From Candidatus Latescibacterota bacterium (GTDB taxonomy: Bacteria > Latescibacterota > UBA2968 > UBA8231): 64,000 nucleotides of DNA. Made by a program: the position numbers and the translations under genes. The notes beneath the pieces are model-generated. The model saw nothing but the letters and a program-made list of their open reading frames with translations, did no database searches and had not been told where the DNA came from. This document shows, piece by piece, positions 36,603-45,528 of the stretch. Each line of letters opens with the position of its first letter. The stretch's first letter is position 1. The stretch lies in NCBI GenBank assembly GCA_007136405.1, contig SLHA01000087.1:30358-94357 (forward strand). Direction: 5' to 3'.

Positions 36603-37358
36603 TCAGTCCCTGGCAGCCAGAAGGTGCGACCGCACCATCTTGCCCAGGGCCTGCGCGAATGCGGTGCACGCCAGCGCTTCCGGATCTCCGACCGCTGGCT
36701 CCAGACACGCATCGAAAGGCAGACTGCCCCAGAACGGCAGCCCCCTGTCCCGCGCCAGGGCGCGTATGTCCGGATCCGCAGCGTACCCGTCCCGCTGCAT
36801 ATTCTCCACGATACCCGCTACCGGAACCTGCACCATGTCCAGCAGCCGGAGGGTACGCTGCACGGTCTGCACGACCACGCGAGAGGCCGTAGAGACGATG
36901 AGAAACTCGCTCCTGCGCAGCAACCGGACCGCGTCCAGCAAGGCGTCACCCAGCCCGGGAGGCATGTCGATGATGAGGTAATCAAGCCTTCCCCACTGGA
37001 CGATGGTCAGCAACTCGATGATGGCGTTGGAGACATCAGCGCCGCGCAGCGGTGCCGCTTCGGCACCGGTAAAACAGGAAATCGACATGAAGCGGATGCC
37101 ATGCGCCAGCGGCGGTATCAGCCCGAATGATTCCTCCGGGAACGAAGTGTCGATGCCCAGAATCAGGTGACCGCAGGGACCGGTCAGATCGAGGTCCAGC
37201 AAGCCGACCCGCAACCCCTGGCGCGCCAGCACCAAAGCCAGACCGGCCGAGACGACACTCTTGCCGATGCCACCCTTGCCGCCGGAGACGGCGACCAGGC
37301 GCTCTACCGCGTCCAGCCGGCGGTCGATGACGCCCGGCCGCGGGTCAAGATTGTTCAT
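36603..37358 (-). CDS. Mrp/MinD-type P-loop ATPase paired with HypA
   Basis: The 251-residue ATPase has the deviant Walker A GGKGGIGKSVV, a Walker B-like LLDLDLTGP and IIDMPPGLGD, typical of the Mrp/NBP35/MinD group. It lacks an N-terminal DUF59 domain. It starts at ATG 37358, overlapping the hypA stop, so the two are co-translated. In Thermococcus the HypB partner of HypA is a Mrp/MinD-type ATPase rather than the usual SIMIBI GTPase, and CooC (nickel insertion into CODH) is also MinD-like. This gene could therefore act as a nickel-delivery ATPase with HypA. An Fe-S scaffold role is the main alternative. Confidence 0.8.
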   Translation of the reverse strand: MNNLDPRPGVIDRRLDAVERLVAVSGGKGGIGKSVVSAGLALVLARQGLRVGLLDLDLTGPCGHLILGIDTSFPEESFGLIPPLAHGIRFMSISCFTGAEAAPLRGADVSNAIIELLTIVQWGRLDYLIIDMPPGLGDALLDAVRLLRRSEFLIVSTASRVVVQTVQRTLRLLDMVQVPVAGIVENMQRDGYAADPDIRALARDRGLPFWGSLPFDACLEPAVGDPEALACTAFAQALGKMVRSHLLAARD

Positions 37359-37765
37359 GCGCCCTCGATCTCCTCCAGCCATACACCCCGGCCCTCCATA
37401 ACCTCGAAATCCGGGCTGCCGCATGCGGGACAGCGCAGATAGGTGTGCGCCAGCTCCGGTACGAAATGGATGGCTTCGGCCTGGTCCTCGGTCAACTCGC
37501 TGTTCCCTGCCTGCAGGTCGAATGGTTGTCCGCAGGCCCGGCAGCGCAGGCGGGCTGGACGGACGATCAATTCCAGCTCGACGCCGGCCAGTTGCGGGTG
37601 TATCGCCGGCATCACCTCACGCAGGGCACCGGTGAACAGCTCCCGTTCGATCTGCTGCAACTCGCCGATGCCTACCGTCAGACGCGTGATGCGCTGCAAC
37701 CCTTCCTTGCGCGCCGCTTGAACTGCCGTCACCGCCACACCCTCGGCCAGGGCGAACTCGTGCAT
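37355..37765 (-). CDS. hypA: HypA-type nickel metallochaperone
   Basis: The 136-residue protein begins MHEFALAEG, the HypA N-terminus whose Met1-His2-Glu3 binds nickel, and has the zinc site CRACG and CPACG. It is longer than usual (about 113-118) because of an insert between the two CXXC pairs (about residues 86-112). It delivers nickel to [NiFe] hydrogenase or, in some organisms, to other nickel enzymes. No [NiFe] hydrogenase or CODH gene is in the window, and the only hydrogenase seen is [FeFe], so the client is elsewhere. GGGAG lies upstream of the ATG. Confidence 0.87.
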   Translation of the reverse strand: MHEFALAEGVAVTAVQAARKEGLQRITRLTVGIGELQQIERELFTGALREVMPAIHPQLAGVELELIVRPARLRCRACGQPFDLQAGNSELTEDQAEAIHFVPELAHTYLRCPACGSPDFEVMEGRGVWLEEIEGA

Positions 37766-38243
37766 CCGTCACTCCCTGATTGTCGACATGGTGCCGGAAC
37801 TCCCGGCCCTGAGCCATGTGCCCTCGTGATGGTTGCCATGATCGCGCGCCCGAGTGCATCCGGCCGGCGCGATGGTTCCTGGTTTTACAATCATGACCGG
37901 ACCCAAGCCGGCGTCAAGTCCGCCGGCCTGCGTGTCACTGTCCGACCCGCCCCCGCCTCCGAGTCGCGGTAGACCCAGCGGGACATTTGTGTCTCGTATG
38001 GATCCATCGTGGGACCCCATTGTCTCACGCGCTCGAGCCTCGACGCGCTTCAACCGTGCGGCTGCTTCCCTGCGGCACTCCCGGTACACGGCCTGCAGGG
38101 CGCGCGTCGTGACTGCAGCCGCGAACCGGTCGCCCTTGACGCGCTGGCACATCACTTGCATTGTTTAACCCAAGGCTTCGGACACAGGCATCCCAGGCCG
38201 GAGTAGTCCAACAACACCTCCCAATGTCGAAGGAGTCGTGACG
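37766..38243. other. Divergent intergenic region (hypA / corrinoid protein)
   Basis: These 478 bases hold no supported gene. They contain a short inverted repeat of GCCGGC near 37913-37926 and a weak promoter-like pair for the corrinoid operon, TTGACG (38136-38141) and CATTGT (38159-38164) with a 17-base spacer. I found no cobalamin riboswitch fold or B12 box, although the downstream genes are B12-dependent. Confidence 0.45.
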
Positions 38244-38888
38244 ATGGCGGATCTGCAGGCAATAGCCGAGAATATCATCAAGGGACAAGCCCCCAAGGTC
38301 CAGGAGCTGGTTCAGGAGGCGCTCGACGAGGGTACGCCCGTGCGCGAGATTCTCCATGACGGTCTGATAGCCGGCATGAACGTAGTCGGCGCCAAGTTCA
38401 AGAACAACGAGTTCTACGTTCCAGAAGTGCTCATAGCGGCACGCGCCATGAAGCAGGGGATGGAGTTGATCCGCCCCAGACTGATCGAGGAAAAGGTCGA
38501 ACCTCTGGGCAGGGCCGCCATCGGCACTGTCAAGGGAGATCTGCATGACATCGGCAAGAACCTGGTTTCCATGATGCTGGAAGGCGCCGGTTTCGAGGTC
38601 GTTGACCTCGGCATCGATGTTCCTCCGGAGAAATTCATCGACGCCGTGAATTCGCAGGGCACCCAGATCATCTGCATGTCGGCCTTGCTGACCACCACCA
38701 TGCCCTCCATGCAGACCACGATCGAAGCGCTCAAGGAAGCTGGAATCGGTGACAACATCCGCGTCATGATCGGCGGAGCGCCCGTAACCCAGGCTTATGC
38801 TGACCAGATCGGCGCTGATGGATATGCTCCAGACGCGGCCAGCGCCGCGGAAAAGGCCAAGGAACTGATCGAGGAAATGAAAAAGTAG
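38244..38888 (+). CDS. Methyltransferase cognate corrinoid protein (MtaC/MtvC-type)
   Basis: The 214-residue protein has the helical cap (EALDEGTPVREILHDGLIAGM, FYVPEVLIAARAM) and the cobalamin-binding domain with the His-on motif GDLHDIGKNLV, where His ligates cobalt, followed by MSALLTTTM and GGAPVT. It carries the methyl group as methyl-Co(III) between a substrate:corrinoid methyltransferase and a second methyltransferase. The ATG at 38244 has AAGGAG 8 bases upstream. It is first in the C1 operon and is followed by a strong hairpin, as if its transcript level were set higher than that of the enzymes. Confidence 0.93.
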   Translation: MADLQAIAENIIKGQAPKVQELVQEALDEGTPVREILHDGLIAGMNVVGAKFKNNEFYVPEVLIAARAMKQGMELIRPRLIEEKVEPLGRAAIGTVKGDLHDIGKNLVSMMLEGAGFEVVDLGIDVPPEKFIDAVNSQGTQIICMSALLTTTMPSMQTTIEALKEAGIGDNIRVMIGGAPVTQAYADQIGADGYAPDAASAAEKAKELIEEMKK

Positions 38889-38965
38889 AGGCGGGACGTC
38901 CAAGGGCTTGCATACAGGCCTCCCGCGTACTCCGCTTCCAGCAGAAAAGGATGCGGTCAGTGATC

Positions 38966-38997
38966 CTGCCGGCTCCGGTTTGCACCGGAGCCGGCAG
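38966..38997 (+). terminator. 14-base-pair hairpin after the corrinoid protein gene
   Basis: CTGCCGGCTCCGGT (38966-38979), loop TTGC, and the exact complement at 38984-38997. No U-tract follows. It is suited to partial termination or transcript protection between the corrinoid protein and the downstream enzymes. Confidence 0.55.
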
Positions 38998-39099
38998 CGT
39001 CGGTCCGAACCGGTTTTCATACTCCCCACGTTGCGCCACCCGGTCCAGCCATCCTGCACGACCGGGTGCATACCGTGCATTCCGGAGTGGTATCTTGTC

Positions 39100-39858
39100 A
39101 TGTTTCTGAAGGTCATCGCGTGCGAGGTGACGTTCCGGGAAATCTGCCATTGCGCAGCGCGTTCGCTTAACTGCTTCGACCTGGAGTTCGTCAGTCAGGG
39201 ATACCACGACAATCCGGACACCGGGCTGACGCGTCTGCAGGAAATGATCGACGCTGTGGAGCCCGGCCGCTATGACGGCATACTACTGGGATACGGCCTG
39301 TGCAACAACATGCTGAACGGCCTTGCCGCCCGACACACCACCCTGATCATCCCCCGAGCTCATGATTGCATCACCTTTTTCCTGGGTTCCAAGGAACGGT
39401 ACCAGGAGCTGTTCTCCCAGGATCCCGGCACCTATTACTACACAGCCGGCTGGCTGGAGTACCGGAACCGTGGTGGCGAACGTCTCCAGCGACGTCAGGG
39501 AGCCGAGACCGGCGAGGACGCCTCTTATGCGGAAATGGTGGCGCGTTACGGCGAGGACAATGCCCGCTACCTGGCCGAATTCATGAATTCGTGGACGCAG
39601 CATTACAGCCGCGGCGTTTTCATAGATTTCGACTTTTCCTCACACCTGGATCACCGGCATCATGTCGCCGCCCTGTGTCGCGAGCGCGGCTGGGAATACC
39701 AGGAAATCCAGGGAGATCTGGCCCTGCTCCAGTCCTGGCTCGACGCCCGCTGGGACGACGAGCATTTTCTTCGTGTACAGCCAGGAGAAACAGTGCGTCC
39801 CAGTCATGACCGTGGGATTCTGCAGATCGCCCCGGCTGACGCACCCGCAGATCGGTAG
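39100..39858 (+). CDS. DUF1638 family protein
   Basis: The 252-residue protein starts MFLKVIACEVTFREIC and contains GYGLCNNM, PRAHDCITFFLGS and a Tyr-rich GTYYYTAGW, which I recognise as DUF1638. The conserved Cys and His residues suggest a metal or cofactor site. No function is established to my knowledge, but genes of this family recur beside corrinoid methyltransferase operons, as here between the corrinoid protein and its activator. It may act on the methyl donor or in corrinoid handling. ATG 39100 is chosen by family start; GGAG is about 13 bases upstream. Confidence 0.8.
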   Translation: MFLKVIACEVTFREICHCAARSLNCFDLEFVSQGYHDNPDTGLTRLQEMIDAVEPGRYDGILLGYGLCNNMLNGLAARHTTLIIPRAHDCITFFLGSKERYQELFSQDPGTYYYTAGWLEYRNRGGERLQRRQGAETGEDASYAEMVARYGEDNARYLAEFMNSWTQHYSRGVFIDFDFSSHLDHRHHVAALCRERGWEYQEIQGDLALLQSWLDARWDDEHFLRVQPGETVRPSHDRGILQIAPADAPADR

Positions 39859-39932
39859 ATGTGTCGCAGGATGTGTCGCACCACCATGCCGCACCGTCGC
39901 GGTGATGCAGCGGCAACCGGAAGAGGATACCC

Positions 39933-41768
39933 ATGGCTTCGAACGGTGTCACCGTCAATCTTGGCTCAGGCCGGTCTCTCTCATCTCATGCCGGTGTCAC
40001 CCTGCTGGAGGCGCTGAACAGCGCTGGCGTCAGAATCACCGCACCCTGTGGCGGCGAAGGCACCTGCGGCAAGTGTCGCATCCAGGCCAGCGGCACGCTA
40101 GCACCGGTGACGCCGGCGGAACGCCAGCTGCTCACCCCGGAACAGCTTCAATCCGGTCTGCGCCTGGCCTGCCAGGCACAGGTCCAGGGCGACGTCGACA
40201 TCTCGGTGCCTGACACATCCAGCCAGCCGGAAATGCGCATCGTCGAACACGGTGCAGCCCGTGAGATCCAGGCTGAGCCAGCCGTCATCAAATGCCATAT
40301 CACCGTTCCTGAACAAACCCTGTCCCAACCCTATTCGCGGCTCGAGCACCTGTCGCGGTGCGGTGACCTGCGGGCGGATCTGGTAACGGAGCTCTCGGTT
40401 CTGCAGCGGCTTCCTTCCATCCTGGACTCCGTCTCCGGATCGGCAACCGCCGTCATGCGGGACAACGTCTTGATGGCGGTTGAATCCGGCAACACGGTGG
40501 ACCAATGTTACGGCGTGGCCATCGATCTGGGAACCACCACGGTGGTCGCCAGCCTGGTAGACCTCAACGATGGCCGGGAGCTTGCTCGTGCCGCCACAGT
40601 CAATGCGCAGACCCGGTTCGGGCACGATGTCGTCTCGCGCATCAACACCGCGCTGGAACAGCGGGATGGGCTACGGCAACTGCAGGAAGCTGCACATGAG
40701 AGCATAGCGCTCGTTCTGAAGCAGGTACTCACAGAGGCCGGCATTCCTTCCGAGCAGGTGTACGATGCGGCACTCGTGGGAAATTCCACCATGGCCCACC
40801 TGTGCCTCGGCATCCACCCGGGCTCCCTGGGCCGGATGCCGTACGTGTCCACCGCGGGTCCCATGCTGCTCGCTCCACCGGAATCCACCGGTCTGTCCAT
40901 TCACCCGGAAGCGCGCACCTATGTGCTGCCGAGCATCGCCGGCTTCGTGGGGGCGGACACCGTTGGAGCCATACTGGCCGCCAGCCTGGACGAGGACGAT
41001 GGCCGTACCCGGCTCCTGGTGGACATCGGCACGAATTGTGAAATCGTCCTGCGATTGGGCGACCGGCTGCTGGTCACCTCCACGCCGGCAGGACCCGCTT
41101 TCGAGGGCGCCCGCATCACCTGCGGCATGTACGCCGCCCCCGGAGCCATCGAGAGCGTCAGGCTGGACGGCGAGGTCGGTTACCGTACCATCGGCGACCA
41201 GGAGGCGCGCGGCCTCTGCGGCTCGGGCCTGGTGGACATCAGCGCCGAACTGCTGCGCGTGGGCATCATCGACGCAACCGGCCGCATGGTCGGCCCGGAC
41301 GAACTGGACAGCGATGTGGCCAAAGGTTTGCGCCAGGCATTGATCGAACATGAGGAGGGAATGGCTTTCGTGCTGCACAACGGCGGTGGCGGCGGCCGGG
41401 TCTTCCTCACCCAGCGTGATGTCCGCGAACTGCAGCTGGCCAAAGGCGCCATTCGTTCCGGGATCGATCTGCTGCTCGAGTACGCCGGGTTATCACCGGA
41501 CGCACTGGACGAGTTCATCGTCGCCGGAGGCTTCGGCAGCTACATCGACAAGCACAACGCCATGCGTCTGGGCATGCTGCCCCGCCTCGATCCGGACAAG
41601 ATGACGTTCATCGGCAATGGCGCGCTGGTCGGCGCCCGTTTGGCGCTGCTGTCGCGCACGCTGCGAAGACGTGGCGAGCAGGTGGCCAGGACAGCCGAGC
41701 ACCTGCAACTGGCCCATACTCCGGACTACCAGATGCGCTTCTCCGAATCCATGATGTTCGATCCGTAA
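39933..41768 (+). CDS. RACo-type reductive activator of corrinoid proteins (ASKHA domain)
   Basis: The 611-residue protein has an N-terminal [2Fe-2S] domain (CGGEGTCGKC at residues 39-48 with a further Cys in LACQAQ), a linker, and a C-terminal ASKHA-type ATPase (AIDLGTTTVVASLVD, GNSTMAHL, LLVDIGTNCEI, GLCGSGLVD, AGGFGSYI). This is the plan of RACo/RamA-like activators that use ATP to reduce inactive Co(II) to Co(I). The ATG at 39933 follows GGAAGAGGA. The position just downstream of the corrinoid protein makes that protein its probable client. Confidence 0.92.
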   Translation: MASNGVTVNLGSGRSLSSHAGVTLLEALNSAGVRITAPCGGEGTCGKCRIQASGTLAPVTPAERQLLTPEQLQSGLRLACQAQVQGDVDISVPDTSSQPEMRIVEHGAAREIQAEPAVIKCHITVPEQTLSQPYSRLEHLSRCGDLRADLVTELSVLQRLPSILDSVSGSATAVMRDNVLMAVESGNTVDQCYGVAIDLGTTTVVASLVDLNDGRELARAATVNAQTRFGHDVVSRINTALEQRDGLRQLQEAAHESIALVLKQVLTEAGIPSEQVYDAALVGNSTMAHLCLGIHPGSLGRMPYVSTAGPMLLAPPESTGLSIHPEARTYVLPSIAGFVGADTVGAILAASLDEDDGRTRLLVDIGTNCEIVLRLGDRLLVTSTPAGPAFEGARITCGMYAAPGAIESVRLDGEVGYRTIGDQEARGLCGSGLVDISAELLRVGIIDATGRMVGPDELDSDVAKGLRQALIEHEEGMAFVLHNGGGGGRVFLTQRDVRELQLAKGAIRSGIDLLLEYAGLSPDALDEFIVAGGFGSYIDKHNAMRLGMLPRLDPDKMTFIGNGALVGARLALLSRTLRRRGEQVARTAEHLQLAHTPDYQMRFSESMMFDP

Positions 41769-41773
41769 TCTCA

Positions 41774-41792
41774 GGTCCGGCCGGGCCGGACC
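41774..41792 (+). promoter_or_regulatory. Near-perfect palindrome between RACo and the C1 fusion gene
   Basis: GGTCCGGCC-G-GGCCGGACC is a 9-base inverted repeat around one base, 6 bases after the RACo stop and 39 bases before the next ATG. It could be an operator or a weak attenuator. Confidence 0.4.
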
Positions 41793-41830
41793 CGTGGAGA
41801 CCAGTCCACCAGCCCACAAGGAGCAGAATA

Positions 41831-44362
41831 ATGGGTTTGATCCGCATTGGTGAAAGCCTGCATTGCCACATTCCCACAGTGCAGAATTCGGCACGACGCT
41901 GGCTCCGCGGCGACAGCATGGACCGGATGGCTGGAGAACGTCATCTCATCAGTCTGGTACAGGACCAGGTCGCCGCTGGAGCCGACTACCTGGACGTCAA
42001 TGTGGACAATTTCTTGACCGAAGATGCGGTGGGCATGGAGGGAGCGCAGAAGCTGCTGGACTACATGCTCGAACTGATGCAGACGTACGGCGGCGGCACC
42101 CCTCCCTGCGTGGACAGCTCCAATCCGGACATGCTCATATGGGGGCTGCGCCGTTACCACGAGCGCACAGGCGGCCACGGGCGTACTCCTTTGATCAACT
42201 CGGTATCCATATCCCGGCTGGATCCCCTGGAACTGCGCAGCGAGTTTCCCTTCTCGGCCATCGGCATGCTGCTGGAAAAGGCCGGCGACGAGGCCACCGG
42301 TTTCACGGATATCGCCGGACCCGAGGTATACCATGAGACGGCGCGTTCCATCTTCGACAGGATGAAAGCGGCCGGTTTCAGCAATGACCAGATCTTCTTC
42401 GATCCCACCGTCGGACCGCTGGGCGCCGACATGGTGGGGTACACCAAGCGGACCTTCGAAGGCATCCGGAGCATCAAAACAGATCCCGGTATGGAAGGAG
42501 TCCATGTGGCGCTGGGACTGTCCAACTGCTCGGATGGCCTCCCCCGTCGGCTGGCGACCAATCGGGCATACCTGCGGGTAGCCATGGACTACGGGGTCGA
42601 TGCTGCCATATGCGACGTCCAGCAGATCTCCGGCAATGACCTGTGCGACGGCCGGATACTCAAGCTGATCCGCCAGATCGTGGAGGGCGAGGCCACGGAT
42701 GCCCTGACCTTGATGGTGGATTTCGCCCAGGCTCACCCGCGATCCAAGCCGCCACCGCCGCTTCAACCGTTGCCGGATATCTTCGGACAGACGTTGCGCG
42801 ATCCGGACCAGACCGTGTATCTGGTAGAGATGGCTCCGTCCGAGTCTGATGTGAACCACATGTTCTCCATGGCGGAGCAGCTGCGCGACCTGCCTGTGAC
42901 ATGTGCCATCACCGACACCCCGGGCGGCAACCGCACCCCCGGACCGGACACGCTGGGGGTGGAGATCGGCCGCCTCATGGAACGGCAGCCCATCGTCAAC
43001 ATCTCCTGCAAGAGCGACGACCGCAACGGCTTGATCCAGCGCGTTCTGGGGTTGTACCACCACGGCCTGCGCCATGTGTTCGCGATCACCGGAGACTATG
43101 CTCCTGACGCCCAGAAGGTATTCGATCTTGATGCCACGACTTTTCTCTGGGCCATCGAATGCCACCGCAGAGGTCTGGAGTTTCACAGTCTGCTGCCGCG
43201 CACGGGAGGTTCGCTGGACGGCCTGACTGCGGGTGCGGCCGTAACCCCGTTCAAGTACAGCGAACCCCATCTGTGGGGGCAGTACCTGAAACTCTGGAAA
43301 AAACGCCAGCTCGGGGCTGCCTATTTCATCACCCAGCTCGGATTCGATCCGGCCAAATTCCAGGAACTCAAGCTGTTCATGGCCCATGCCGGCATGAGCG
43401 ATGTGCCGCTGATCGGTAGCGTCTACTACGTCACGCCACAGTTTCTCAGAGTCCTCGGCAGAATCCATGTGGCCGGTGTATATATTCCCGAGGAACTCAA
43501 GGACAAATACCGCGACAAGCTGGCGCCGGCCAAAGAACGCAGACGCATTCGTGACCTGAATTTCGTCGAATATGCCGCGCACCAGCGCAATCTCTCCATG
43601 CGCCGCGCCGGCTTGCTGGCCGACATTCTGGTGCGAGGACTGGGATACAAAGGGATCGATCTGGCCGGCTTCGAGTCCATCGAGGACATTCGCGAGGTAC
43701 TGGATCTGATCGAAACGCTGAAGACACGGGACTGGCGGGAGAATCTGGAGGAGTTCATGGATGCGGATGGCAAGCGCGCCATGCGACTCGCTCCCGAAGA
43801 TGCTTTCTATCTCTTCCCTCGCGGCGAGGACGGTTTGCTCACCGAAGGTCCTTTGCAGACCGCGGACCGCTCCCAGTACGAACGGGAAAGCCGCAGGATG
43901 CGCTGGCTGCACAAGACCTTCTTCGACGAATCCGGCTGGGGCAGCGGGCTCGTCAAGTGGGCTTCCACCGGCGCCGAAGACGGCTTCCTGCTGCGCTGGA
44001 CCACCGTCTGGGAACAAGCGGCCAAGACGCTCAGCCTGGGCTGCGAAATGTGCGGTGACTGCCGCATCCAATATCTGCACTACCACTGTCCGGAGCCCAC
44101 GCGCGGCTGCGGCAAGCGGCTGACCAACGGCCCCTGCGGCGGCGCCGACCCGGACGGAATGTGTGAAGTGTTTCCCGAGCGCGAGTGTTACTGGGCGCGT
44201 GTCATCCAGTGCGCTCTGGCGCAGGGCAGCCTGCAGGGTCTGGCGTGCATTCAGCCGCCCAAGGATCCTAAGCTGTACAACACCTCATCCTGGCGCAACG
44301 AGTTCCTCGAGTTGGTGCCACGGCCGCTGTCTCTGGCGGATCCAACCGGCGTACTGCCGTAA
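41831..44362 (+). CDS. Trifunctional fusion: methyl-THF:corrinoid methyltransferase + MetF + MetV
   Basis: The 843 residues join three units. Residues 1-290 match the pterin-binding methyltransferase AcsE (ADYLDVNV at 51-58, CVDSSN at 93-98, LINS at 121-124, FFDPTVGP at 189-196, LGLSNCSDGLPRR at 228-240). Residues about 325-600 match methylene-THF reductase (LVEMAPSESD with the conserved Glu near 333, CKSDDRNG, AITGDY, GAAVTPF). Residues about 735-790 carry the MetV zinc signature (CEMCGDC, NGPCGG, CEVFPERECYW). It could convert methyl-corrinoid to methyl-THF and then methylene-THF, or the reverse, in one polypeptide. Where electrons enter is unclear; MetV often links MetF to other redox partners. 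GAGCAG precedes the ATG. I know of no described enzyme with these three domains in one chain. Confidence 0.9.
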   Translation: MGLIRIGESLHCHIPTVQNSARRWLRGDSMDRMAGERHLISLVQDQVAAGADYLDVNVDNFLTEDAVGMEGAQKLLDYMLELMQTYGGGTPPCVDSSNPDMLIWGLRRYHERTGGHGRTPLINSVSISRLDPLELRSEFPFSAIGMLLEKAGDEATGFTDIAGPEVYHETARSIFDRMKAAGFSNDQIFFDPTVGPLGADMVGYTKRTFEGIRSIKTDPGMEGVHVALGLSNCSDGLPRRLATNRAYLRVAMDYGVDAAICDVQQISGNDLCDGRILKLIRQIVEGEATDALTLMVDFAQAHPRSKPPPPLQPLPDIFGQTLRDPDQTVYLVEMAPSESDVNHMFSMAEQLRDLPVTCAITDTPGGNRTPGPDTLGVEIGRLMERQPIVNISCKSDDRNGLIQRVLGLYHHGLRHVFAITGDYAPDAQKVFDLDATTFLWAIECHRRGLEFHSLLPRTGGSLDGLTAGAAVTPFKYSEPHLWGQYLKLWKKRQLGAAYFITQLGFDPAKFQELKLFMAHAGMSDVPLIGSVYYVTPQFLRVLGRIHVAGVYIPEELKDKYRDKLAPAKERRRIRDLNFVEYAAHQRNLSMRRAGLLADILVRGLGYKGIDLAGFESIEDIREVLDLIETLKTRDWRENLEEFMDADGKRAMRLAPEDAFYLFPRGEDGLLTEGPLQTADRSQYERESRRMRWLHKTFFDESGWGSGLVKWASTGAEDGFLLRWTTVWEQAAKTLSLGCEMCGDCRIQYLHYHCPEPTRGCGKRLTNGPCGGADPDGMCEVFPERECYWARVIQCALAQGSLQGLACIQPPKDPKLYNTSSWRNEFLELVPRPLSLADPTGVLP

Positions 44363-44375
44363 CAGGAGACGAGCC

Positions 44376-45518
44376 ATGACCGACCATGATCGTGTGGAAG
44401 CCATCCTAAATGGCCAGGCGCCGGACCGCATACCATGGATTCCCCGCCTGCAGGTCTGGTATACCGCTCACAACCGCCGCGGCACGCTGCCGGCTCGCTT
44501 GCGCGGCCTGTCACTGCGTGAGGCCGAACGAGCCCTGGGGATGGGTGATCCGGCCCGGGACGGACGGGTTGTCCGCAGCGAGCAAGGGGGTGACGTGGAC
44601 ATCCGCCGCACCGAAGAAGGGGACACCCTGTTGACCACCTACCGCACGCCGGTGGGTACGGTCAGTACGCTCCACCGTCACACCACCGAGCAGAAGGACC
44701 TGGGCCTCGGCAGCCTGGAGATCGAGCACATGATCAAGAGCGAGGCCGACATCCCCGTGGTGGAATACCTCATGCGCAACACCCGGTACGAACCCACTTA
44801 CGAGGAGTTCGAGCAGTATGCCGCCCAGGTGGGCGAGGAAGGCTTCCCGCTGGTGAGCGCCGGCGACTGTCCGTTCCATCTGTTCCTGCAGAAACTGTGC
44901 GGTTACCAGCAGGGCTACTATCTGCGGGCAGACGTTCCGCAGGCTGTCGATCGTCTGCTCGGTGTGATGGAAGAGATGGATCGGGAGTTCCTGTGGCCAC
45001 TGCTGGCGGCATCACCCGCCCGGTTGATCCTCCATGGCGTCCACTTCGATTCCACCCTCACTCCTCCAAACCTTTTCGAGCGGTATATCACCCCCTATTA
45101 CCGCGATCTGTCCAACCTGCTGCACGAACACGGCAAGTCGCTGTGCATGCATGCGGATAACGACTCCAGGCTGATTCTCTCGCACATCGAGGCAGCGGGA
45201 TTCGATATGGCGGAGACCTTCACCACGGCGCCGCAGGTCTCCTGTACGCTGGAAGAAGCCCGTCAGGCCTGGGGCGAGCGCGTGATCATCTGGGGCGGCC
45301 TGCCTTCGGTCCTGCTCGAACCGGCCTATCCGCCTGAAGCCTTCGAACACCACATGCGCACCCTGTTGCGAACCATCGCACCCGGTGGCGCCTTCATTCT
45401 GGGCGTTGCCGACAACATCATGCCCGGGGCCATGCTCGAGCGCCTGGAACGCGTTGCCGAGATGGTCACCGAATGGGGCACCTATCCCATCGATCCCGGC
45501 AGCATACCTGAGCCCTGA
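44376..45518 (+). CDS. Uroporphyrinogen decarboxylase-fold methyltransferase candidate 1
   Basis: The 380-residue protein has the UroD fold common to corrinoid-dependent methyltransferases (start MTDHDRVEAILNGQAPDRIPW, later HGKSLCMHADNDSRLI, then ESF-like AETFTTAPQVSCTLEEAR and GVADNIMPGA). The HXC zinc motif of MtaA/MbtA is replaced by HAD, so metal binding, if any, differs. The context makes it a likely substrate:corrinoid methyltransferase (the MtvB type is also UroD-like) rather than a haem enzyme. The methyl donor is unknown. ATG 44376 has ACAGGAGA upstream; the longer frame from 44163 overlaps the fusion gene. 13 bases after the fusion gene; 10 before fhs. Confidence 0.78.
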   Translation: MTDHDRVEAILNGQAPDRIPWIPRLQVWYTAHNRRGTLPARLRGLSLREAERALGMGDPARDGRVVRSEQGGDVDIRRTEEGDTLLTTYRTPVGTVSTLHRHTTEQKDLGLGSLEIEHMIKSEADIPVVEYLMRNTRYEPTYEEFEQYAAQVGEEGFPLVSAGDCPFHLFLQKLCGYQQGYYLRADVPQAVDRLLGVMEEMDREFLWPLLAASPARLILHGVHFDSTLTPPNLFERYITPYYRDLSNLLHEHGKSLCMHADNDSRLILSHIEAAGFDMAETFTTAPQVSCTLEEARQAWGERVIIWGGLPSVLLEPAYPPEAFEHHMRTLLRTIAPGGAFILGVADNIMPGAMLERLERVAEMVTEWGTYPIDPGSIPEP

Positions 45519-45528
45519 AAGGAACACC

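Noticed and set aside
41771..44086. Minus-strand open frame of 771 codons opposite the C1 fusion gene
   Set aside because: It is a shadow of the plus-strand fusion, which carries all conserved motifs; the antisense protein has no recognisable domain.
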